This document shows, piece after piece, positions 1-7,201 of a DNA stretch of 14,309 nucleotides (the stretch's first letter is position 1; the number at the start of each line of letters is the position of its first letter). A program made the position numbers and the translations under genes. The stretch is from Deltaproteobacteria bacterium RIFOXYA12_FULL_61_11 (GTDB lineage: Bacteria; Bdellovibrionota_F; JAHFAK01; YA12-FULL-61-11): assembly GCA_001799195.1 (NCBI GenBank), contig MGSU01000075.1, positions 1 through 14,309 of the forward strand, written 5' to 3'. The notes beneath the pieces were generated by a model, which searched no databases, had not been told where the DNA came from, and saw nothing but the letters and a program-made list of their open reading frames with translations.

Positions 1-1085
1 ATCCCCCGAAGAAGGTCCTGGTCACCGACCTCGACGGAACCCTGTGGGGTGGAGTGATCGGTGATGACGGGGTGGCCGGGATCGAACTCGGCACCGTTTC
101 TCCCCGTGGCCATGCCTATCAAACTCTTCAGCGGTATCTCCAAGAGTTGCGCGGCCGCGGGATCCTCCTGGCCGTGTGCAGCAAGAATGAAGAAGGGGTC
201 GCGCGGGAACCTTTCGAACGGCACCCGGAAACCGTGTTGCGGCTCGAGGATTTCGTGGCTTTCAAGGCCAACTGGGCGCCGAAACCGGACAACCTGCGCC
301 ACATCGCTGCGGAACTGAACCTGGGACTGGATAGTGTCGTCTTCCTCGACGACAACCCGGCCGAAATTGAGCTGGTGCGTAGGGAAATACCCGAGGTGGT
401 CGCCTTGCAGCTCGAAGATCCCGCCCTCGCAGTGCGTATGCTGGCCGAGGCCCGGTTGTTCGAACCGCGCCGCCTGACCGATGAAGATTTCCAGCGCACC
501 GAGATGTATCGCCAGGAACGCCAACGTCAGGCCTGCGCCGGGCAGTGCACCGATCTTGCCGGTTTCCTCCAATCCCTCGGTATGACCGCTCGCTACGAGC
601 CCTTCACCGCCCTCAACCTCGGCCGTATCGCCCAACTGGTGCAGCGCAGCAACCAGTTCAACCTGACCACGAAACGGCGAGACGAGGCTCAGCTCCGCAC
701 CCTCATGGCAGACCAGGCCTTTCTCTGCCGGACCCTCTCCCTGGCCGACCGCTTCGGCGACTACGGACTCATCTGCGTCCTCATCGCCAAAGTACGAGCC
801 GCCGACAGCGCCCTCTTCCTCGACACCTGGCTGATGAGCTGTCGGGTGCTGAGCCGGCAGGTGGAAGAACTCGCCCTCAACTTGTTGGTCGAGGAAGCCC
901 GCAACCGGAGCTTGACCACCCTCCAGGGTCTGTTCCTGCCGACCCGGAGGAACGACCTCGTCCGGGAGCACTACGACCGCCTCGGCTTTTTGGTACTCGA
1001 AGCGAGCGCCGAAGTGCGCCGGTACCGGCTCGAAATCGAAAGCTTCTGCCCTCGACCAACCCCTATCACCGTGGTGAGGTATTGA
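1..1085 (+). CDS. FkbH-like HAD-superfamily protein (glyceryl-ACP loading type), 5' end cut off by the window
   Basis: FkbH proteins take a phosphoglyceryl group from 1,3-bisphosphoglycerate, dephosphorylate it and load the glyceryl unit onto a carrier protein. The reading frame is open from base 3, so the true start lies left of the window. The HAD nucleophile motif DLDGTLWGGVIGDDG is at the edge (bases 27-71). The conserved Cys of the family motif (AVCSKNEEG, Cys codon 177-179) follows, then WAPKPDNLRHIAAELNLGLD and the acidic HAD motif VFLDDNPAE. The C-terminal part (QRSNQFNLTTKRR, FGDYGLICV, WLMSCRVLSRQVE) is the acetyltransferase-like domain typical of FkbH. Here the motif reads DLDG where DLDN is more usual in the family. 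An ACP gene starts 2 bases after the stop, the standard FkbH partner arrangement. Family assignment is very secure; the exact acyl substrate is inferred. Confidence 0.93.
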   Translation, partial: PPKKVLVTDLDGTLWGGVIGDDGVAGIELGTVSPRGHAYQTLQRYLQELRGRGILLAVCSKNEEGVAREPFERHPETVLRLEDFVAFKANWAPKPDNLRHIAAELNLGLDSVVFLDDNPAEIELVRREIPEVVALQLEDPALAVRMLAEARLFEPRRLTDEDFQRTEMYRQERQRQACAGQCTDLAGFLQSLGMTARYEPFTALNLGRIAQLVQRSNQFNLTTKRRDEAQLRTLMADQAFLCRTLSLADRFGDYGLICVLIAKVRAADSALFLDTWLMSCRVLSRQVEELALNLLVEEARNRSLTTLQGLFLPTRRNDLVREHYDRLGFLVLEASAEVRRYRLEIESFCPRPTPITVVRY

Positions 1086-1087
1086 CG

Positions 1088-1336
1088 ATGAGTGATGATC
1101 GACACGTCTACGAACGTTTACAGAGCGTGTTCGACCGCGTCTTCCTGGACGAAGTCAAGGTTTCCCCTCAGCTTTCTGCCAAAGATGTGGATGAATGGGA
1201 CTCCCTGCTGCACGTCACGCTCATCCTGCTGGTAGAGAAGGAGTTCGGCATCCGTTTCGCCACCGGGGAAGTCGAGGCCACCGAGAACGTAGGGGAACTC
1301 GTGACCCTTGTCCTGCGGCACCTCGAGGGTGGTTGA
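1088..1336 (+). CDS. Acyl carrier protein (82 aa)
   Basis: This small acidic carrier protein has the phosphopantetheine attachment motif VDEWDSLLHV, with Ser39 as the predicted attachment site. Helix II/III features (LVEKEFGIRF, ENVGELVTLV) match phosphopantetheine-binding proteins of the DltC/FkbJ kind, and the length is normal for the family. The ATG lies 2 bases after the FkbH stop and is preceded by GAGGT inside the FkbH 3' end, so the two are almost certainly co-translated. A longer open frame extends upstream but only overprints fkbH. It probably receives the glyceryl (or derived) unit from FkbH. Its converging neighbour is an MBOAT acyltransferase, which suggests the loaded ACP donates its acyl group to a membrane acyltransferase rather than to a polyketide synthase. 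That last step is inference. Confidence 0.93.
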   Translation: MSDDRHVYERLQSVFDRVFLDEVKVSPQLSAKDVDEWDSLLHVTLILLVEKEFGIRFATGEVEATENVGELVTLVLRHLEGG

Positions 1337-1367
1337 ACCCCGGTTACTGCGTACAGCCCCGCATACC

Positions 1368-2597
1368 TCATACACCCCGGAACTGGCGCCACAACAGTTC
1401 GAGCTGTGCCGGTTCGTTGGCGAACAAGATCACGCTGAGGGAGATATAGAGGAAGGTCAGCAGCCAGGCGCACAGAGCGATGGACCTGTTGTTCAGGTAG
1501 CGCCGGTACCCGCTCAACCCCAACCAGCGCTTGAGCAACAACGACCAGGAGTAGACCACGATGACGCCAAGGCCATGCATCGCTCCGAAGAGGAGGAAGT
1601 TCCAACTCTGGCCGTGCCAGACACCAATGACCAGGAAGGACAAGAGGATGGAGGACACCGTCGCCGCGTGTAGGTGGTCGGTTCCCCAGCGACGGACCAG
1701 CCATTTGGTCAGCGGCGTGAAAACCATACTGCCGACGTATCGCCCCAGGGTGATGTGCCAAGTGCCCCAGAATACCTGTAAATTCCGCGACGCCAGAGGA
1801 TTGCGAAAATTATCGTCGATTTCGATACCGATCAGACGTGCCGCGCCGATACAGAACTCACAGAAACCCGAGAAACTGAAATAGACATAAAGGTAGAAGC
1901 CGACACCGCTGACCAGGAGCTCCGGGAGTCCGTGTTGATTGTGATCCCAAAAATACCCGGAGAAGCTCAGTTGATCGCAGACCGTGGCCAGGACGAGATA
2001 TTTCACGGCACCCACGAGGAGCTGACAGAGGGCGGGGATGGCTTCGGGCCAATGCCCATGTGAGTCGTCCATCGATTGGACAAAACGCGGGTAAGCTGAA
2101 ATCGGCCCTACCAGCAGCGTCGGCAGGAAGAAAGCGAAGGATAGGTAGGTGGCTGGATCGGGGGGCGGAAGGTTCCTGGCCCTGAGTTCGACCGGCAGGA
2201 TGCTCAGTCGGAACGCCATGAAGGACAACCCTACCATGGACCAGGTAGCAAGGTCCTCTCGATTGGCCCCAGCCTGCACCAAGAACTCTTGGGTCCAGCC
2301 AGCACCGACCTTACTCCACACTAGCACCAGGAGAGGGAACAGCATGGCCGCGAGGTAGAGAAGTCGATGGCGGTACATGAACCGCACGAAGAAGTAGTGG
2401 CCCAGGGTCCATGCACAGTACAGGGCCAACCCGCCCGACCACGTACCCCAATCGAAGAAGTACAGCAGCGCTGACGCGTTGCAGAAGGCGAAGGCTGGGT
2501 TGCGCAGCGCACGTGGCGCCGTGCGTACGATCAGGGCAGCCACGAGGAAATAACTACCGAGCGGAAGCAGCATCGAGAAGTCCAGCACCTGGTTCAT
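1368..2597 (-). CDS. MBOAT-family O-acyltransferase (DltB/AlgI-like, 409 aa)
   Basis: This is a polytopic membrane protein with many hydrophobic segments from about residue 8 to 395. The MBOAT signature is clear: SFSGFCEFCIGAARLIGI (241-258), NPLASRNLQVFWGTWHITLG (266-285, His281), and VIGVWHGQSWNFLLFGAMHG (323-342) with the catalytic-type His328 and a further His341. DltB and AlgI use this histidine to pass an acyl group across the membrane for O-acylation of a surface polymer. The protein is somewhat shorter than typical AlgI proteins. The ATG is 10 bases after the stop of a 42-residue membrane microprotein, with GTGAG as a weak ribosome site. It is the last gene of the minus-strand run and ends 31 bases from the converging ACP gene. 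The acceptor is unknown; the acyl donor is probably the neighbouring ACP. Confidence 0.92.
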   Translation of the reverse strand: MNQVLDFSMLLPLGSYFLVAALIVRTAPRALRNPAFAFCNASALLYFFDWGTWSGGLALYCAWTLGHYFFVRFMYRHRLLYLAAMLFPLLVLVWSKVGAGWTQEFLVQAGANREDLATWSMVGLSFMAFRLSILPVELRARNLPPPDPATYLSFAFFLPTLLVGPISAYPRFVQSMDDSHGHWPEAIPALCQLLVGAVKYLVLATVCDQLSFSGYFWDHNQHGLPELLVSGVGFYLYVYFSFSGFCEFCIGAARLIGIEIDDNFRNPLASRNLQVFWGTWHITLGRYVGSMVFTPLTKWLVRRWGTDHLHAATVSSILLSFLVIGVWHGQSWNFLLFGAMHGLGVIVVYSWSLLLKRWLGLSGYRRYLNNRSIALCAWLLTFLYISLSVILFANEPAQLELLWRQFRGV

Positions 2598-2607
2598 GGC
2601 TGCTCAC

Positions 2608-2736
2608 TCAGAAGCGTCGATAGACAAGGCCAAAATCGAGAGAGCGCTCGGGGATGGTGGAAAATGCATAGAGCGACACCAGGCACAGCACCATTGCACA
2701 CAACCCGAGTATCCAAGCGATTATTCCGGGTTTCAT
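2608..2736 (-). CDS. DltX-like membrane microprotein (42 aa)
   Basis: A single transmembrane helix (about residues 4-26, IIAWILGLCAMVLCLVSLYA) is followed by a short polar tail, TIPERSLDFGLVYRRF, that ends at the stop codon. The terminal LVYRRF resembles the C-terminal FxYxxF motif of DltX, the microprotein of teichoic-acid D-alanylation, whose tyrosine near the end carries the acyl group between the MBOAT DltB and DltD. Tyr39 and the final Phe42 occupy the matching places; the first Phe is Leu. The ATG overlaps the stop of the SGNH gene (ATGA), AGGAG lies 6 bases upstream, and the MBOAT gene follows 10 bases after the stop. Coupling, strong ribosome site, helix and terminal motif together make it a real gene. 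Its proposed acyl-relay role is inference from the motif and position. Confidence 0.82.
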   Translation of the reverse strand: MKPGIIAWILGLCAMVLCLVSLYAFSTIPERSLDFGLVYRRF

Positions 2737-3815
2737 TGTGGTCTCCTGGAGTACCGATCGAAGGCGTGGAGCAGGGCCGTTTGGGTCACGCGGGTGTGGA
2801 GGTAGCCGCCCCCGGTGTTGAAATGGAGAATGTCGCCCGGCAGGTAGAGTTGGTCTATCTGCGCCTCGTTGAAACCGGCAAAGAACCGCGCTGGGGCAAC
2901 GGCGAGCAGGGGAACTCCATCCCGCTCGAGCCAGGACTGGGCCCGATGGGGCAAGCGTATGACTTCCTCTGCAGCAGCATGGCGGAAGGGAATCCTCACC
3001 AGGATCAGGCGTGTCTGACTGGCAGCGACCAGTTCGACGATGCGTTCCATGAAGTGGGCTTGGTAGTCGGGGAGCTCAAGATCGAAACGCAGGTGCTCGT
3101 CTTGCCGACCATGGTGCAATAGTTCGTCGAGTTCGCAGGGATGCTCGCGCAACCGAGCCTGCAATTCCTCGGGCACAGCCTCATCCGGCAGCCAGTCGCT
3201 GCCGCGGGTTTTGGCGAAGGTAGCTTCGACGATCGGTACATCCCGGGTCAGCAGGGCGGCGAGATATTGCCGCGGAGCGACAAGCACGGTGAGCGCGAAT
3301 AAGGGAATGACGGTATCTCGGGGTAGTCCGGCGAAGGCTGACCAGTGTTCGTGCGCTTGGAGTATGCGGTGCAGGCTGGGATTGATCGGGATGTGCGGGT
3401 TGGGATCCACGTCGTACAGGACCAAACCGACCCTGCGGTGGGCCAGGAGATCGCGCAGCAGGATGTAATGGAGGTCTGTACCGTAGAAGACCGAGGGCAG
3501 GTGGACCACGGTCGCGGTTCGTCCCAGGTGAGCACTCAGGGCTTCTTGGATTCGGCGGGCATGAAAACCGGCGGCCACGTGGGACGATCCCAGGATGGCA
3601 ACATCCACGGGTTTGGTCTCGGTGAAGAGCTGCTGGTACACATAACCGCTCAGATTCTCACGTCGATCTGCCCCCCGGTAGACCTGCTCGCGCGAGGGGA
3701 AGCCGGTGATACCCGGAGCCAGGGTCAGTACGAGCAAGCCGACGAGCGCAAGCGAGGCGTACAAGAGGGACTGTTGCGGCCGGAACAGGGGGCCTCGAGA
3801 GCTGGTGTTGAACAT
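2733..3815 (-). CDS. Membrane-anchored SGNH/DltD-like hydrolase or acyltransferase (360 aa)
   Basis: One N-terminal membrane segment (about 17-37, LLYASLALVGLLVLTLAPG) places the rest outside the cytoplasmic membrane. VAILGSSHVAAGF (72-84) is SGNH block I, with Ser78 as predicted nucleophile. LPGDILHFNTGGG (325-337) near the C-terminus supplies the DxxH pair Asp328/His331. This pattern is shared by DltD and the AlgX/AlgJ-like proteins that work with MBOATs on surface polymers. The ATG at 3815 is chosen. An upstream TTG at 3851 would add 12 residues and overlap the glycosyltransferase gene, and neither start has a strong ribosome site. It follows the glycosyltransferase after 14 bases and overlaps the microprotein gene by 4. 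It could transfer the acyl group to the polymer or remove it; the triad alone does not decide. Confidence 0.8.
   Translation of the reverse strand: MFNTSSRGPLFRPQQSLLYASLALVGLLVLTLAPGITGFPSREQVYRGADRRENLSGYVYQQLFTETKPVDVAILGSSHVAAGFHARRIQEALSAHLGRTATVVHLPSVFYGTDLHYILLRDLLAHRRVGLVLYDVDPNPHIPINPSLHRILQAHEHWSAFAGLPRDTVIPLFALTVLVAPRQYLAALLTRDVPIVEATFAKTRGSDWLPDEAVPEELQARLREHPCELDELLHHGRQDEHLRFDLELPDYQAHFMERIVELVAASQTRLILVRIPFRHAAAEEVIRLPHRAQSWLERDGVPLLAVAPARFFAGFNEAQIDQLYLPGDILHFNTGGGYLHTRVTQTALLHAFDRYSRRPQ
2743..2747 (-). promoter_or_regulatory. Ribosome binding site of the microprotein gene
   Basis: AGGAG on the minus strand, 6 bases before the ATG at 2736, inside the 3' end of the SGNH gene. 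It supports translation of the 42-residue ORF, and the ATGA overlap (2733-2736) suggests coupling to the upstream gene. Confidence 0.75.
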
Positions 3816-3829
3816 GGGGTGCTCGTACG

Positions 3830-4498
3830 TCAGAGGAGATAGCGGAGCCAACTATAGACATAGCGCCAGGAATGTCGGCGCAGCGAGATCTTGGAGTGAC
3901 CGTATAGCCGGCGGTACTCGTGCGTAGGCACCTCCAGAAGGCGATAGCCGGCGCGGAGGGTCTTGATGATCAACTCTTGTTCTATGGTGGTCAGGTCTTC
4001 GCGCAGGTCCAGGGTCAGCGCGACCTCGCGCAGGATGGCGCGAAAACCGTTTTGGCTGTCGGTGAGCGCGGCACCGAAGCGCAGGTTGATGCCGCAGGTG
4101 ATAATATCGCTGCCGATGTTGCGCAGGAACTTCGATACATCCCCGTGCAGTTCGTCCGAGCCGCCCATGATGCGCGAGCCTTGTACGTGTTCGGCTCTGC
4201 CCTCGACGATGGGCATGACCAGCCGGGGAATGTCGTCTGGGTCATGCGAACCCTCGGCATCGATGAAGACCAGCACCTCGCCCGTGGCCAGTGCGATACC
4301 TTGGCGCAGCGCCGCTCCCTTGCCCTTTCCCGCGTCCAGATGCACCTCGGCTCCGCAGCGGCGAGCTACCTCGGCGGTGCCATCCCGAGAATGGCCGTCG
4401 ATCACTAAGAGCTCGTCGGCATGGCCCCGGCACCCCTCGATGACGTCCGCGATGGTCTTGGCTTCCTCTTTGGCCGGAATGATGACCGATACTTTCAT
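3830..4498 (-). CDS. Family 2 glycosyltransferase, DPM1 / polyprenyl-phosphate sugar synthase type (222 aa)
   Basis: This is a GT-A fold enzyme with N-terminal VSVIIPAKEEAKTI (3-16), LLVIDGHSRDGTAE (30-43), GKGKGAALRQG (57-67) and the metal-binding FIDAEGSHDPDD (78-89), the variant seen in dolichyl- and undecaprenyl-phosphate hexose synthases. DSQNGFRAI (147-155) and YGHSKISL (199-206) are further DPM1-type marks. It ends without the transmembrane helices of GtrB-like enzymes. The ATG at 4498 has AAGGA 5 bases upstream; the longer open frame back to 4594 would overlap the lipoprotein gene and add residues foreign to the family. It sits 7 bases after the lipoprotein stop. It probably makes a lipid-linked sugar donor at the inner membrane face for the glycan served by the acylation genes; the sugar is unknown. 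Confidence 0.88.
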   Translation of the reverse strand: MKVSVIIPAKEEAKTIADVIEGCRGHADELLVIDGHSRDGTAEVARRCGAEVHLDAGKGKGAALRQGIALATGEVLVFIDAEGSHDPDDIPRLVMPIVEGRAEHVQGSRIMGGSDELHGDVSKFLRNIGSDIITCGINLRFGAALTDSQNGFRAILREVALTLDLREDLTTIEQELIIKTLRAGYRLLEVPTHEYRRLYGHSKISLRRHSWRYVYSWLRYLL

Positions 4499-4505
4499 GG
4501 TTCCT

Positions 4506-5915
4506 TCAGAACTCGGCCTCGCTCCGGTCGGTACTGCCGTCTCGAACGAAGAGGGGATCCCCGTCGAGGATGGCGCGGCGGGCATTGCGGGCATCTTCGG
4601 ACTTGAAGAGAGCGCAGTCTTTGTCCTCTGTCCCCCCTGCCTTCCAGCACTGCACGGCGCTACCGCCCTTCTTCAGGAAACCGCCGCGGGTGTCGGCCGA
4701 GCGATCGAGGAAGACGAGGTAGTTCTTGTCGTCCCTCGCGTTGTGGAAGAGGAAGAGGCTCAGGTCGGCGGAGCGGCGGTGGACCAGATAGCTCCCCTTG
4801 GACTTGCCTCTCTCGAGCACGAGCTTGGTCATGAGGTGCGAGCCATCGCCGTGGAGGTAGGAGATGGTCATCAAGGGCTCGCGGCGGTCGGGTACGGTGA
4901 AATCGAAGAGGCGCCAGATGCCCTGTCGACCATCGGCCGAGGTAATGCCGTTGACCAGCACAAAGTCCTCGAGGTCGAGGCGTGGTCCCGCGCCGCTCAC
5001 CAGGAGCGACCAGAGCAAGCCCTTGCCGTCGGCCTGATCCAGCTCGACCTCAGGAGAAAAGGCCTCGAGGTTGTCCCCTGGCGCGGAGAACGATGGCAAC
5101 TCCATGTCTTTACAGGCCTGCGCGATCAAGCGCACCGTTGGCAGGGTAACGTTGCGACCCTGTTCGTCGAAGTCGTCCTTGAAGCTGAGAGGCCGCTCCG
5201 GCTGGTTGAACCAGACCACGGCCGAATTGTAGAGGTACGTGGCCTTGATCGTTTTCCCCGTCACTCCCTTGTCGAGCAGCTCGAACATCTTGCGTGGGAA
5301 GAAGACGAGCGAGAGGAGTACCGTGTCCACGGTCTTGATGACCGCCTTGGCCTGTTCAAACGGTCCGACCAAGTCTCCCAGCCGTCCAGTGAGGTCGTCG
5401 GGGTCGTCAAGGGTGTCGCGCAACCCGCCCAGGTCGGGCAGGTCGAAGTCGGCCAGGGTGTCGAGCAGGTAGAAGGAGTTGAAGCCGGACACGTCGGCGC
5501 CGAACGCGGCCGAGGGGGGGATGTCCGGCAACGCAGCATTGCTGGAGAAGCTCGTCGGCAGAGCGGCAGCGGGCAAGGCCGCCGCAGGGAGCGCCTCGGC
5601 TGCGACGGCATCAGTTCCACCGCTGTCCCCTTCAATGACCAAAGCCGCGGGCAGGGCTGCGGCAGGAAGGGCTGATGCCGGCAAGGCCGCAGCAGGCAAT
5701 GCTGAGGTCGGCACTAATCCCGATGAAGAGGAGAAAGCGTCCGGGTTCTTCATCTCTTCGGGAACGGCCTCGGCCGCGGGGTCCTCGACCTCGTCGGGAG
5801 GCGTAGTTTCTTCGCTCTCGTCCTCTCCACCGAGAAAACCGCACGAGAGGAAGACGAGACCTGTGAGCACCAGGCAGAGCAAGGGCAGGACGAGAAGCGT
5901 GCGGGCAGACGACAT
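4506..5915 (-). CDS. Predicted lipoprotein with ALPAA pentapeptide repeats, unknown function (469 aa)
   Basis: I do not recognise a domain family. The N-terminus is a lipoprotein signal (SSARTLLVLPLLCLVLTG, then LVFLSC with Cys25 as the lipidated residue). It is followed by an acidic linker (GGEDESEETTPPDEVEDP) and two low-complexity blocks of ALPA[A/S] pentapeptides at about residues 72-91 and 108-122. The rest, about 140-469, looks like a folded soluble domain with many acidic and hydrophobic residues (for example SGFNSFYLLDTLADFDLP, FPRKMFELLDKG, LMTISYLHGDGSH) and a Cys pair near the C-terminus (VQCWKAGGTEDKDC). The ATG at 5915 is chosen because GGAGG lies 5 bases upstream; a GTG at 5927 would add 4 residues. 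It sits between the thiolase and glycosyltransferase genes with gaps of 22 and 7 bases. It may be an envelope partner of the glycan acylation genes, but only position suggests this. Confidence 0.78.
   Translation of the reverse strand: MSSARTLLVLPLLCLVLTGLVFLSCGFLGGEDESEETTPPDEVEDPAAEAVPEEMKNPDAFSSSSGLVPTSALPAAALPASALPAAALPAALVIEGDSGGTDAVAAEALPAAALPAAALPTSFSSNAALPDIPPSAAFGADVSGFNSFYLLDTLADFDLPDLGGLRDTLDDPDDLTGRLGDLVGPFEQAKAVIKTVDTVLLSLVFFPRKMFELLDKGVTGKTIKATYLYNSAVVWFNQPERPLSFKDDFDEQGRNVTLPTVRLIAQACKDMELPSFSAPGDNLEAFSPEVELDQADGKGLLWSLLVSGAGPRLDLEDFVLVNGITSADGRQGIWRLFDFTVPDRREPLMTISYLHGDGSHLMTKLVLERGKSKGSYLVHRRSADLSLFLFHNARDDKNYLVFLDRSADTRGGFLKKGGSAVQCWKAGGTEDKDCALFKSEDARNARRAILDGDPLFVRDGSTDRSEAEF
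5550..5594 (-). repeat. Second ALPAA-coding repeat block in the lipoprotein gene
   Basis: Three consecutive 15-base units encode ALPAA, ALPAA, ALPTS (lipoprotein residues 108-122). The units share sequence but differ at wobble positions, so the peptide repeat seems older than a recent slippage event, or is kept by selection. Confidence 0.8.
5643..5702 (-). repeat. First ALPAA-coding repeat block in the lipoprotein gene
   Basis: Four consecutive 15-base units encode ALPAA, ALPAS, ALPAA, ALPAA (lipoprotein residues 72-91). The block lies just after the lipidated N-terminus and probably forms a flexible or extended spacer between the membrane anchor and the folded domain. Confidence 0.82.
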
Positions 5916-5937
5916 GGGAACCTCCACGAACGAGTGG

Positions 5938-7185
5938 TTACACGGCCCGGGTGAAGATCATGGCGACCACGGTCACATCGTTGCCGCCCATGCTGATCAT
6001 CAGGCCATAGGGCCTGGCAGGATCGAGGGAGAGCTGGCACGGGCCGGCGTTGCCGGTGAGCTGGTCGAGGAGGTCCACTGCCTGGCGTACCCCGGTACCG
6101 CCGGTATAATGGCCGTAACCGATCAGACCTCCCGTGGCGTTGGCCGGCACCTTTCCATCCCGGCGTGTGTGCCCGTCGAGTACATACTGCGGGGCAGTGC
6201 CGGGAGGGGTGAGGCCGATGGCTTCGAGGGCCAACATGGCGCTGATGGTGAAGCAATCGTGCACCTCGACGAACCCGAGGTCCTCGAGACTGAGCCCGGC
6301 CATTTCCAGGGCCCTTTGCACGGCCGCGGCCGTGGTGTCGAGCACGGTGAGGTCCTCGGGAGGCCGGGTGATGTCCCTCGCCGCCTGACCGAAACCGATG
6401 AGGCGGGCACAGCGATCCCTGTGAAGACCTGCCTTTTGCACCCCTTCTTCGCTCAGGAACAAGAGCGAGGAGGCTCCGTCCGAGACCTTGGAGCAATCGA
6501 AATAATTGAGGTGCTCGACGAAGCTCTTCGGATTGGGCGCGGCCATGGCCGCGGCCTCGGGATCCTCTAGCGTGTTGTGGTGTTCTTGGGCCTTGGGACA
6601 GAGCCTGGCGTTCTCGACCATCTGAGCGTACCAGCGGGCCATGCCCTTGCGCGCCGTCTCTCCCCCGTAACGCTGGAAATAGGCTCCGGCGCGGTCGGAG
6701 AACTTCGAGGGGAAGAAGTAGGCATGGCCGGCCTTGCGCTCGCCGCGGTAGTACCCCGCCGCGGCCAGGTAATCGGCGCCATACACGGCCTTGACCGTGT
6801 TCTGGATCTCGAAGCCGAGGCAGAGGGAGATATCGGAGAGGTCCGAGAGGACGGTCTTCATGGCCGTGGCCAAGGCCAGACCGCCGGAACAGCAGGCGCC
6901 CTCGACCCTGGTCGCCGGTTTATGCCGCAAGCCCTCATGCAGCATGCCAACGAAACCGGGCAAGTTGCCTTGGCGCAGGAAGCGGCCGGCCATGAAGTTG
7001 CCAACCACGGCCTCGTCCACCAGGGAGGGATCGGGCAGGGCCGTGAGCGTGGACCGGCCTGCCTCGACCACATATTCCTCGAAGGTGCGCATGGGTTTCT
7101 TGGGGTTGAACTCCTTGCGGCCGGAGCCGAAGGAGACGGTATTGTACCCGGCGGCGATATAGACGTTCTTGCGTAACTGCTTCAT
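5938..7185 (-). CDS. Thiolase-family acyl-CoA acyltransferase, SCP2-thiolase-like (415 aa)
   Basis: Thiolases cleave 3-ketoacyl-CoA with CoA (or run the reverse condensation). The nucleophile region RVEGACCSGGLAL places the catalytic Cys at about 98 (CCSG in the place of CASG). FDCSKVSDGASSLLF (229-243), the VEVHDCFTI motif (307-314, typical of the SCP-x/SCP2 branch) and GGLIGYGHYTGGTG (352-365) with His359 follow. The second catalytic Cys of classical thiolases (CxG) is replaced by SMG (398-400), as expected for the SCP2-type branch. Length is normal for the family. The ATG has GGAG 8 bases upstream and lies 16 bases after the dehydrogenase stop. It probably completes the last step of the neighbouring acyl-CoA oxidation module; chain and branch specificity cannot be read from the sequence. 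Confidence 0.88.
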   Translation of the reverse strand: MKQLRKNVYIAAGYNTVSFGSGRKEFNPKKPMRTFEEYVVEAGRSTLTALPDPSLVDEAVVGNFMAGRFLRQGNLPGFVGMLHEGLRHKPATRVEGACCSGGLALATAMKTVLSDLSDISLCLGFEIQNTVKAVYGADYLAAAGYYRGERKAGHAYFFPSKFSDRAGAYFQRYGGETARKGMARWYAQMVENARLCPKAQEHHNTLEDPEAAAMAAPNPKSFVEHLNYFDCSKVSDGASSLLFLSEEGVQKAGLHRDRCARLIGFGQAARDITRPPEDLTVLDTTAAAVQRALEMAGLSLEDLGFVEVHDCFTISAMLALEAIGLTPPGTAPQYVLDGHTRRDGKVPANATGGLIGYGHYTGGTGVRQAVDLLDQLTGNAGPCQLSLDPARPYGLMISMGGNDVTVVAMIFTRAV

Positions 7186-7201
7186 CGAGTTGCTCCTTTG
7201 C

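Noticed and set aside
545-1087. N-terminal extension of the ACP frame back to base 545
   Set aside because: It overprints fkbH and has no ACP features. The ATG at 1088 has a ribosome site and gives a normal-length ACP.
1337-1367. Intrinsic terminator between the converging ACP and MBOAT genes
   Set aside because: Only a very short AACC/GGTT match with no loop and no T-run is visible, so no terminator is called.
3816-3851. TTG start that would lengthen the SGNH protein by 12 residues
   Set aside because: It would overlap the glycosyltransferase gene by 22 bases and add non-family residues before the membrane helix. The ATG at 3815 is preferred, though not strongly.
3963-5675. 570-residue plus-strand open frame opposite the lipoprotein and glycosyltransferase genes
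   Set aside because: It is antisense to two genes with motifs, ribosome sites and tight spacing. Its translation is low-complexity and family-less, as expected from the GC-rich third-position shadow of the opposite strand.
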